Of a stretch of 64,000 nucleotides of DNA, positions 53,291 to 62,257 are shown piece after piece. Position numbers and translations under genes: made by a program. Source of the stretch: JALQUO01 sp964529685 (GTDB lineage Bacteria > Pseudomonadota > Alphaproteobacteria > Rickettsiales > Midichloriaceae); NCBI GenBank assembly GCA_964529685.1, contig CAZGZC010000003.1:62001-126000 (forward strand), given 5' to 3'. The notes under the pieces are model-generated. The model did not search any database. It was not told where the DNA came from and worked only from the letters and a program-made list of their open reading frames with translations. The first letter of the stretch is position 1, and the number at the start of each line of letters is the position of its first letter.

Positions 53291-53857
53291 TTATCTCTTA
53301 AATCCAATAACCTTGAGAGATGCACTTAAGAGGCATGCCTTAATTAGACCCGGTGCAACAAATGGCATCAATCCATGAGTAATTGCTCCAGAAATTCCAA
53401 TAAAAGTACTTAACCAAGCAATACCAACTGCGAATAAAATGATATTGCCTAAAACACAGGCGAATATTATTGATAAAAATGATCTGAGTCCAAACTTTTC
53501 TTTAAACTGATTCATCACATATACTGCAGCAATAAAGCCAAATAAATAGCCAGATGATGGCGATGTTATTCCTGACGCAAAATTTGCAAATACAGGTAAT
53601 CCAGCTGTGCCAGCAAGAACATAAGCTATCATGGATATCAGTCCGTCACTTTTACTATATGTAAGACCTATAAGCATAACAGCTACTGTCTGTAGAGTTA
53701 TTGGTACTGGTTCTAACGGCAGAGAAATCTGAGAACACGCAAAAATCAAAACAATGCCTGATATAATTTTCAGAATTCTTTGAAATAAAAATAGATTTGA
53801 CTCAGAAAAGGTTTTGCTTCGCATAGGAGTTTTGTAGAAAATTTTTGCAGAAAACAT
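53291..53857 (-). CDS. bioY: Biotin transporter BioY
   Basis: A 188-residue six-helix S-component of the biotin ECF transporter. Typical segments are FACSQISLPLEPVPITLQTV, a biotin-binding SGITSPSSGYLFGF region, GNIILFAVGIAWLS and a C-terminal MPFVAPGLIKACLLSASLKV. The first Met gives 11 extra residues; a start at 53824 (MRSKTFSE) is also plausible. The gene begins only about 20 bases after the 3' end of the 16S rRNA gene on the same strand, so it may be processed from the rRNA transcript or start within the gap. No bioMN seen here. Confidence 0.9.
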   Translation of the reverse strand: MFSAKIFYKTPMRSKTFSESNLFLFQRILKIISGIVLIFACSQISLPLEPVPITLQTVAVMLIGLTYSKSDGLISMIAYVLAGTAGLPVFANFASGITSPSSGYLFGFIAAVYVMNQFKEKFGLRSFLSIIFACVLGNIILFAVGIAWLSTFIGISGAITHGLMPFVAPGLIKACLLSASLKVIGFKR

Positions 53858-53876
53858 AAAAGACAGTGGGTTCCTT

Positions 53877-55370
<1,494 letters not shown>

Positions 55371-55683
55371 TATCCTGTTATTACTCAAAAAGTAATCAAC
55401 TTTAAATATTAATTTATGTATTCTCTATGGAATTACCACTGTCTTTTATGTTTTCTACTAACTTTTTAAACATTTTTGAATTTTTGTTTTGGTTTGTTAC
55501 AACCTCACGGAAAGTAGTTATACATTGCTTTTAGATGCATGTCAACACCATTTTTCGATTTTTTTAATATTTTTTTCAAAAAAATCATCAATTTTTTTAA
55601 ATCTTACAAAAAACTGGTCTAAAATTAGTTTCTCAATTAATTTTATTATGCTAAACGATTATCCATCTGCATAAAGATTATAT
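55371..55683. other. 16S leader and divergent upstream region
   Basis: About 310 AT-rich bases between the 16S gene and the 189-aa unknown gene. It holds the 16S promoter (next entry), about 140 bases of 16S leader, and phased A-tracts upstream of the promoter. No gene or tRNA. Confidence 0.7.
55517..55545 (-). promoter_or_regulatory. 16S rRNA promoter with upstream A-tracts
   Basis: On the minus strand a perfect -35 TTGACA (55540-55545) and -10 TATAAC (55517-55522) are separated by exactly 17 bases. Upstream (55548-55600) lie phased A-tracts, TTGAAAAAAATATTAAAAAA and so on, the makeup of an UP element. The leader to the 16S 5' end is about 140 bases. It is the best promoter match in the window. 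Confidence 0.8.
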
Positions 55684-56253
55684 ATGCAGAGTAAATTAAC
55701 AAAACTACAAAATATGAAAAAATCTGATCAAACAAATCATCATCATCATGTACTTGCTTTAGCAAAAATTCTAGAAAAGCTAAACAATCTTCCAAAACAA
55801 AAATATCCACAGGTGGAAGAGATGCGCAAGAGGTTGACCGATCTTCTTAGTGAGGATACCCATCCAAATTATATTCAGTGTATACATGACAGGCTTGGGA
55901 TAATAATGCAGAACTTTCCTAAGCCGAGTCAGTTAATAACAGAGGCGGCAAGTAGTAATGGGAATCATGAGACTTTAAAGCAGTTAAGAATGTTATTAGC
56001 ACTAGAACGCAATGAGCCAGGTATAATTTCGGAGTTACTCAGGGTAGAACAAGACTTGAAACAAGAACCTCTACCTCAACACATAGCAGAGATGTTAAGA
56101 ACTAACTGTATAAACTGTATAAAGGATAGTATAGAACATCTAGAGAGCAGACTTCAGACAGAGGAGAAGAAAGAGGAAAAACCACCACAAAATTCTTGGA
56201 GGAGTCAACTGCAGAATAACGAAGAATCTTCTAAAGAATCTAAAGGTCTCTAG
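55684..56253 (+). CDS. Charged hypothetical protein, 189 aa
   Basis: No family recognised. Helical, hydrophilic, with no signal peptide or membrane segment. A HHHH run sits near residue 19-22. Three or four amphipathic helices follow (VLALAKILEKLNNLPKQ, MRKRLTDLLSED, LRMLLALERNEPGIISELL), and an acidic/lysine-rich tail ends SWRSQLQNNEESSKESKGL. The tail resembles that of the 173-aa protein at 27587-28108. A secreted effector is possible; it is divergent from 16S and near the VirB6-like gene. Confidence 0.6.
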   Translation: MQSKLTKLQNMKKSDQTNHHHHVLALAKILEKLNNLPKQKYPQVEEMRKRLTDLLSEDTHPNYIQCIHDRLGIIMQNFPKPSQLITEAASSNGNHETLKQLRMLLALERNEPGIISELLRVEQDLKQEPLPQHIAEMLRTNCINCIKDSIEHLESRLQTEEKKEEKPPQNSWRSQLQNNEESSKESKGL

Positions 56254-56256
56254 TCT

Positions 56257-56868
56257 CTAATAGTTTAAAACTTCTTCTCCCCAGCCAAGAACATCTAGCT
56301 TTGCTCTAGATGGTATGAACTTAAAACATTCTTCTGCTAGTGCGAACCTATTTTCTCTCATAAGCTTCTCCTTTAAGATTTTCATAATTTTATGGAGATG
56401 CAATACATCGTTTGCTGCATAATTCAATTGCTCTCGAGAAAGCTCTGCTGCCCCCCAATCAGAAGATCTCTCCGCTTTAGAGATTTTAATATTTAATAGT
56501 TCATCACATAGAGAACGTAATCCATGAGCATCAGTATAAGTTCTAACTAAGCGGGAAGAGATTTTTGTACAAAATATATTTTCTATATCTATATTAAGTG
56601 CATGCTGGATAATTGCTACATCAAATCTAGCAAAATGAAATATTTTTAGTATCTCTTTATTTTGGAGAATAGCCTTAAGGTTATTACAGATAAAATCTGG
56701 TTTAGGAAAATGAATAATATGAGCATTATTACTTCCATCACATATTTGTATTGTACAGAGTCTATCCCTAATATTATTGAGCCCCATAGCTTCTGTATCG
56801 ATAGCTATAGATTGCAAATTCAGTTTTACACATTCAGGTAAATCATACTTATGATAGTATACGGTCAT
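56257..56868 (-). CDS. rnd: Ribonuclease D-type 3'-5' exonuclease, single-domain
   Basis: A 203-residue DEDDy exonuclease. The catalytic acids are in SIAIDTEAMGL, the second Asp in HFARFDVAIIQHAL and the Tyr/Asp pair in YAANDVLHLHKIM. It lacks the C-terminal HRDC domains of E. coli RNase D (375 residues), the short form found in alphaproteobacteria. Role: trimming of tRNA and other RNA 3' ends. Its 5' end is 107 bases from the divergent VirB6-like gene. Confidence 0.93.
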   Translation of the reverse strand: MTVYYHKYDLPECVKLNLQSIAIDTEAMGLNNIRDRLCTIQICDGSNNAHIIHFPKPDFICNNLKAILQNKEILKIFHFARFDVAIIQHALNIDIENIFCTKISSRLVRTYTDAHGLRSLCDELLNIKISKAERSSDWGAAELSREQLNYAANDVLHLHKIMKILKEKLMRENRFALAEECFKFIPSRAKLDVLGWGEEVLNY

Positions 56869-56974
56869 TTTTTTATAAATTTAGTTACATTAAAGAAATA
56901 ATAGCATAAATTTTTCTTCTTCATTTTGTATTTTATGTTAAAATTTAACTCATATCTTTGTAAAAATTTAAATT

Positions 56975-59900
56975 GTGAAATACATTTTATTAATTCTTTT
57001 ATTGTTTGTTCAAGAGAAAGCAGATTGTGCAATTGCTGATGTTTTTAAAGATTGTACTCTCCCAAATCAGGATAACAACAACAATGATAGCACAGTTTAT
57101 AAAAAAATTGCTTTTCCACAAAGTGTTAAGTATACAGATGCAATATATTGCGATTCTGTATGTACAAGAAGCTTCTCATCTGATGATTTAAGTGGAATAG
57201 GCGAAATTAATAATGATCTTATACTTAATTGTAAAAATATATGTCTTGACAAACGTTCAGAAGTTGATGAATGGAGTTATTCTGCAGGGAAGAAAATTTC
57301 TCTTAGAAGAACTTTTTCTCAACAAGTCAATTATATAGATGAGAATGGCAGAACAAAAACAAGCACAAATAGTATAAATTATTCAGTGTACCCATACACT
57401 CAACCTCTCAGTATAAAATTCAGCTCTTCTTCTAATAACAACAAGGCAACTGATTGTTATTTTTCTTATCCTCTCAACGAAAAAATTTTGAAAATCCAAA
57501 GAAATGACGGTGAAGACAATAGGATATATAATTGCGGTCACCAAATCATTACTTTGAATCCCATATTTCCTAATCTTTTTGAGATGTCTCCTAAAACTAT
57601 TTCTGGAGGCAATGTTGCAGAGCTAAATATAAATTTTGATAATTCTAAGAGTCTTTCTGAAGTATTAATAAGTAATCGTAAATATGCTGGAGTTTATAAT
57701 TTTGATTTTGATGGTTATGTAAGAAGTTTTGAGTACGATCCAAGCGATTTTGATAATCTACAAACAATTGTTACAAGGCTCTTTTGTGACATATATAAAC
57801 AACAAGTGATTTCTAACAACCAGTCTTTTGACTGTGGAACTGCAGCACAAAATAATGGGTTTGATGCAAGTGTGTGTAGTTTATGTAATACACCAACAGA
57901 TAGAGAAAGATATAGATCTAAAGTCAGGACTGGCTTGATGACTCAACAAGAGTGTGAGAATAGTGTTAGTAATAATAACAAAGAATCATATTGTAATATT
58001 CCTAGATACAGCCTTATCTCTATGGATCAAATTAAAGCATATAATAAAATAACAACTAATGGTAAATTTTTTACCAGTTCATTTGCAAATTCTACAACTG
58101 AAAGCGCTTGGGATAAAACAACTATGTCATATCATCCATGTTTTACTGACTTAACAACTCCTCCTAAAAATAAAGATATTATATCTAATAATATTAAACA
58201 AGATTACTATAGTACGCCAATAACTTTTGACTATTGGTACTATAATGTAGATGGAACTAACTATCCAGATAGAGAATATAATGCAGATAAATCAACATAT
58301 AGAGTTATTTACAAAACACAAAGAGTTGCTACATGGGATACTGATAGTAAGCAATATGTCGTAAGAAGGATATTTTCTCCAAAAGTTCCTGATACCAATA
58401 ACATTGAAACATTATGGATTCTCATTAGTAACGCGTATGTTAGAGATTATTCTAATAATATAGATAATTATCTCTCGCTAAACGATTCATATGACTTTTT
58501 TGTACAACCTGAGAATCTGCCTCAGAGCAATGATAAAATTGTGGAATTGAACGAAGAGCCTAAACAGGTAGGTTGTTTCGCAGACTGGATAATATATAAT
58601 GAAAATTTTACAGATCTCGGTATAACCGTATCTGATGGAGATAATTTATCAATATCGTGGGGTGGCAATGTTATTCTCGGAAATGGATTAACAATACCAT
58701 TCATTGATCAAGCTATGGCTAAGAGAATTGCTGTTGGTGATACATCAATCTTTGAAAATTTTTCATTGAGTAGACCAGCTAATATTGTTAATGGACTAAA
58801 GTTCTTAAGAATTATAAGTAGTTTAGAATTCCAAGGTTTAGGAACTTTAGTTGGTGAAGATGGTTCCTTACCTCAAATGCCTTCCAATCTTCAACCAAAT
58901 GAGGGAAATATATGTAATGGCAAAACTATATATGATGATCTAGGAAATGGAATCCCAACTAAATGGTATGGATTGAATGGTCAAATAAGAAGAACTGCTG
59001 GATCTCCTATAAATCAAAGTAATACTACAAATACTTCATCATATGGTAACACTGCTTCATGTCAAGAATCAAATATCCAGGGTGATAGGTATATATTTAA
59101 AGGTAAATTATCAGGTAATGGTTCTAATAAAAGGCTGAAAATCAAGTATTATTCACCTAAAACATATGAAGAACAAGTACTATTTGCCAATAGTATCTTG
59201 AATGGAGGATTTCAAATTACGATTGATAAAGGCGGTTGTCCGAGTGACAATACATCTTTAAAGATAGCATTTGGCGATTCTAACTCAGAAAATTCATTAA
59301 ATTGGAGTACAATTAATAGTAATCAATTAGGTTCTGGTTATATTATTGCACCTGATTCAGTTATTGATGGAGGATCTGTACAAATAGATAATAAGTATTC
59401 ACATAATGATAATACATTGCTTTTTTTAACTGCTGATACAGCAACTAACACTCCAATTGTTATAGATGGTGTAAACACTGCAATACCTGATGGTGGGGAA
59501 AATATTCGTATAACAGAATTAGTTGATGCTAGAAAAGATGATACATCATTTCTGAGTGGTATTTTTAGTACTGGAAATGAATTTGCTTCTAAATTTGATC
59601 TTACGAAACAAATAGCTGAAACTATTTTCACAACTTTAATAGGTGATCCAGAAAATATTGATTCTGGAAAGAGATTTGATGGAGTGATCGTTATGTTATC
59701 AATAGCTTTTTGTGAATCTATATCTACGATAGTCAGAGCAATGTTAGTACTATACATTGGATTATTAGGTATACAGTTTATGATAGGTACAGTACAAATG
59801 AACCAGAAAGAGCTGATAGGCAGATTAATAAAAATATCAGTAGTTATGATGATGTTTTCTCCTACAGCTTGGGATTGGTTTACTCAAAACTATATCAGAA

Positions 59901-60775
59901 TGTGTATTGTTGGAAGTCTTAAATTAGCTCTTGAATTCCAAAACATGATATATAGTATTTTAAGTAAAGCAGAAATCATAAATGATAGTGTATTTAGTTT
60001 ATTCTCTATGTGGAAGCTTTTCTTCTATGTTATTCAACAAACATTTACAGCAAAGTTAATTGCATTAGCCTTCTCAAGCTTAGCAGGATTAGCTATAGCA
60101 ATTATAATTGTTTACGGCGTTGTGAAATCTTTTTTGATTATTATTGAAGGTATATTCGTATATCTATCAGCTATTCTTACACAATCAGTTTTATTAATAA
60201 TGTCACCATTATTCTTCCCATTTAAGCTTTTTAAAAAAACTGAAGATCTATTTGATAGATGGGCTAAACAAGTTATTTCATTTGCAATTATTCCATCAAC
60301 AGTTGCAATATCAATTACTTTATATTTTCTACTTTTATTAATAGGCATTGATGCAGTAATGGGTTTTTCATACTGTAAAGCTTGCTGGATAAGTATTTTT
60401 AGTTTTTGTCTTGTAGATACTTTTTATATACTAGACTTAAGTTTTATTCCTCATAATGGTGCATCTGATTTTGTGTTACCAATGGGGATTGTTTCAGGTG
60501 CTCTCACTTTTCTCATTATCACCCATACAGGTAAAAATGTCGTGAAATTGGCTGTTGGTATGATAAGTCGTATTATTACTTTCCAAGCACAGACTTTAGG
60601 TCAAAATTCAATGGTTGGAGTTATGTCTTTAGCAGCTAAATCTGCAATAGGAATTGTTGCTCAAACTACAGAAAAAATAGGAGGTGGATCTAGTACAGAT
60701 AAAGAACTAACAAAACAAAGAGATTTAGGTAGTATTGGTGATAAAATTAAGGATTTTGATAGATTTGGTAAATGA
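56975..60775 (+). CDS. TrbL/VirB6-family type IV secretion membrane protein
   Basis: A 1,266-residue protein starting at GTG 56975 with a signal peptide (MKYILLILLLFVQEKADC). A very long extracytoplasmic N-terminal part follows (about residues 20-890), rich in Asn, Ser and Cys and with no domain recognised. From about residue 900 to 1190 a polytopic segment reads DGVIVMLSIAFCESISTIV, MLVLYIGLLGIQFMIG, and WDWFTQNYIRM, as in the rickettsial VirB6 (RvhB6) paralogues; the KNVVKLAVGMISRI segment follows. In Rickettsiales these proteins occur in tandem next to virB3-virB4; here one stands alone. It should sit in the inner-membrane platform of the secretion machine. Confidence 0.82.
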   Translation: MKYILLILLLFVQEKADCAIADVFKDCTLPNQDNNNNDSTVYKKIAFPQSVKYTDAIYCDSVCTRSFSSDDLSGIGEINNDLILNCKNICLDKRSEVDEWSYSAGKKISLRRTFSQQVNYIDENGRTKTSTNSINYSVYPYTQPLSIKFSSSSNNNKATDCYFSYPLNEKILKIQRNDGEDNRIYNCGHQIITLNPIFPNLFEMSPKTISGGNVAELNINFDNSKSLSEVLISNRKYAGVYNFDFDGYVRSFEYDPSDFDNLQTIVTRLFCDIYKQQVISNNQSFDCGTAAQNNGFDASVCSLCNTPTDRERYRSKVRTGLMTQQECENSVSNNNKESYCNIPRYSLISMDQIKAYNKITTNGKFFTSSFANSTTESAWDKTTMSYHPCFTDLTTPPKNKDIISNNIKQDYYSTPITFDYWYYNVDGTNYPDREYNADKSTYRVIYKTQRVATWDTDSKQYVVRRIFSPKVPDTNNIETLWILISNAYVRDYSNNIDNYLSLNDSYDFFVQPENLPQSNDKIVELNEEPKQVGCFADWIIYNENFTDLGITVSDGDNLSISWGGNVILGNGLTIPFIDQAMAKRIAVGDTSIFENFSLSRPANIVNGLKFLRIISSLEFQGLGTLVGEDGSLPQMPSNLQPNEGNICNGKTIYDDLGNGIPTKWYGLNGQIRRTAGSPINQSNTTNTSSYGNTASCQESNIQGDRYIFKGKLSGNGSNKRLKIKYYSPKTYEEQVLFANSILNGGFQITIDKGGCPSDNTSLKIAFGDSNSENSLNWSTINSNQLGSGYIIAPDSVIDGGSVQIDNKYSHNDNTLLFLTADTATNTPIVIDGVNTAIPDGGENIRITELVDARKDDTSFLSGIFSTGNEFASKFDLTKQIAETIFTTLIGDPENIDSGKRFDGVIVMLSIAFCESISTIVRAMLVLYIGLLGIQFMIGTVQMNQKELIGRLIKISVVMMMFSPTAWDWFTQNYIRMCIVGSLKLALEFQNMIYSILSKAEIINDSVFSLFSMWKLFFYVIQQTFTAKLIALAFSSLAGLAIAIIIVYGVVKSFLIIIEGIFVYLSAILTQSVLLIMSPLFFPFKLFKKTEDLFDRWAKQVISFAIIPSTVAISITLYFLLLLIGIDAVMGFSYCKACWISIFSFCLVDTFYILDLSFIPHNGASDFVLPMGIVSGALTFLIITHTGKNVVKLAVGMISRIITFQAQTLGQNSMVGVMSLAAKSAIGIVAQTTEKIGGGSSTDKELTKQRDLGSIGDKIKDFDRFGK

Positions 60776-61854
60776 AAAGAGTAGATGCAATCAATCTTAT
60801 ACAAGCCAGGAATACTATTATTAAAGCTTCTGATTTACAAGCACTTCAAACTTATAAAGGTGTAGTAAGCAGTATTAGTAATGACTCTATTACATTAATA
60901 ACAGATTTTGGAGTTATAAAACTTCCACTGATTCCAAATCTTGTTGTTAATCAAAATATATCAATTGGCGTATATGATGTACTGAATAGTACTGAGATGC
61001 TCAAGCTTAAAATAAGCGTCCATGGCGCTATTGGTGTTGATGATAAAATCTACCAATTTCTAGTAAAACGGGATAATATTAATCATAGCTTAGTCAATAT
61101 TAATGATATAATTGAGCTTGCTCAAAATCCTAGCAACCAAGTTACCTATCAATTATCTGCTAATACAAGCTTTGATCAGCTAGTAAATATCAACTTTCGG
61201 CTGCACGATGCTGGTCAGGATAAAATCTTTTTACGTGATAATAATATTTATGTTGATATTAACGATAGACTTTATCGTATCATTGAGGAAGTACCCCAAC
61301 TAAAAAATCTTTTATCTTCGGCAGCGCATAATGTGTCTGTTACTATTATCCAAATATTTAACTTAAAGGAAAATATTAACCATTTAATTGAAATCATCTC
61401 TAAATCATTATCGGTTCAATCTCTAGCAGAGGTTGTATCAATTCTATCTCAATCGTCAGTACAAGTCCCAGTACCAAGTAACTACTTAGTTGCATATCAG
61501 GCGGTCTTTTTTCCAATTTTTAATCAATTCAAGCGAGCAAGATTACAAATAAGAGAATCTCGTGGTAGTTGTAAAATTCTCAGACTTATCTTTGAACTTG
61601 AGTCAGAAACTGGTATCCTAAGCATAATCGATTGTTTATATGTGTCATCCTCTCTAAATGTAGTTGTCCGCTCTGATTATAAATTATCGTCTGAATTTAC
61701 GTCTAATTTGATCACATCTTTCAATCGATTCTTATCACAAATGCAACTTTCTGGATCAATCATGTTTTCTATTCAATCGACTGAGTTGCTTAAACAAATT
61801 TTAACTGACAGAAACAACAATTTTCATGATCAGAACTATACATGTACTGTCTGA
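60772..61854 (+). CDS. Hypothetical protein, 360 aa, possible FliK-like C-terminal domain
   Basis: No certain family. It overlaps the VirB6-like gene as ATGA, so translation is coupled. No signal peptide or membrane helix. The N-terminal part (about 25-80) is beta-rich (GVVSSISNDSITLITDFGVI). The last 90 residues have the alternating pattern LRLIFELESETGILSIIDCL, then VVVRSDYKLSSEF and FNRFLSQMQLSGSIMF, which resembles the Flg_hook domain of flagellar hook-length control protein FliK. That reading is inference, helped by flgH elsewhere in the window, and weakened by coupling to a secretion gene. A secretion accessory is the alternative. Confidence 0.6.
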   Translation: MKRVDAINLIQARNTIIKASDLQALQTYKGVVSSISNDSITLITDFGVIKLPLIPNLVVNQNISIGVYDVLNSTEMLKLKISVHGAIGVDDKIYQFLVKRDNINHSLVNINDIIELAQNPSNQVTYQLSANTSFDQLVNINFRLHDAGQDKIFLRDNNIYVDINDRLYRIIEEVPQLKNLLSSAAHNVSVTIIQIFNLKENINHLIEIISKSLSVQSLAEVVSILSQSSVQVPVPSNYLVAYQAVFFPIFNQFKRARLQIRESRGSCKILRLIFELESETGILSIIDCLYVSSSLNVVVRSDYKLSSEFTSNLITSFNRFLSQMQLSGSIMFSIQSTELLKQILTDRNNNFHDQNYTCTV

Positions 61855-61883
61855 TATGTTAATAATTATGACAAAAACTTTAA

Positions 61884-62219
61884 ATGCCTCAAATTAATTT
61901 TATAAATAGAGATAGCTCTGTGAAATCAGTTGAAGGAAAAGTTGGTTTATCTGTACTTGAGATTGCTCACAAAAATAATATTGATATTGAAGGTGCTTGC
62001 GGTGGATCACTCGCTTGTTCTACTTGTCATGTCATAGTTGATGAGTCTGATTTCAGTAAGTTAGAGCCAGCTACAGATGACGAAGAGGATATGCTAGATC
62101 TTGCTTTTGACTTACAGCAAACATCTAGGTTGTGTTGTCAGATAATTATGACTGAAGATTTAGATGGTATCACTGTTAAATTACCTCAAGCTACTCGTAA
62201 CATTCTCTTGGAAGATTAA
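61884..62219 (+). CDS. fdx: 2Fe-2S ferredoxin (adrenodoxin/IscX-ISC type)
   Basis: A 111-residue vertebrate-type [2Fe-2S] ferredoxin. Cluster cysteines: IEGACGGSLACSTCHVIV (first three) and SRLCCQIIM (fourth). The segment EEDMLDLAFDLQQTSRL is typical. It supplies electrons to iron-sulfur cluster assembly and heme/ubiquinone enzymes. Usually it ends the iscRSUA-hscBA-fdx operon; that operon is not here. It starts 30 bases after the unknown gene. Confidence 0.95.
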   Translation: MPQINFINRDSSVKSVEGKVGLSVLEIAHKNNIDIEGACGGSLACSTCHVIVDESDFSKLEPATDDEEDMLDLAFDLQQTSRLCCQIIMTEDLDGITVKLPQATRNILLED

Positions 62220-62257
62220 AACGGAACTGTTAACCTCAACTGTAATGATCGTTTTTT

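Noticed and set aside
59338..59757. A 139-codon open frame antisense to the VirB6-like gene
   Set aside because: Shadow of the long coding region; composition mirrors the sense strand.
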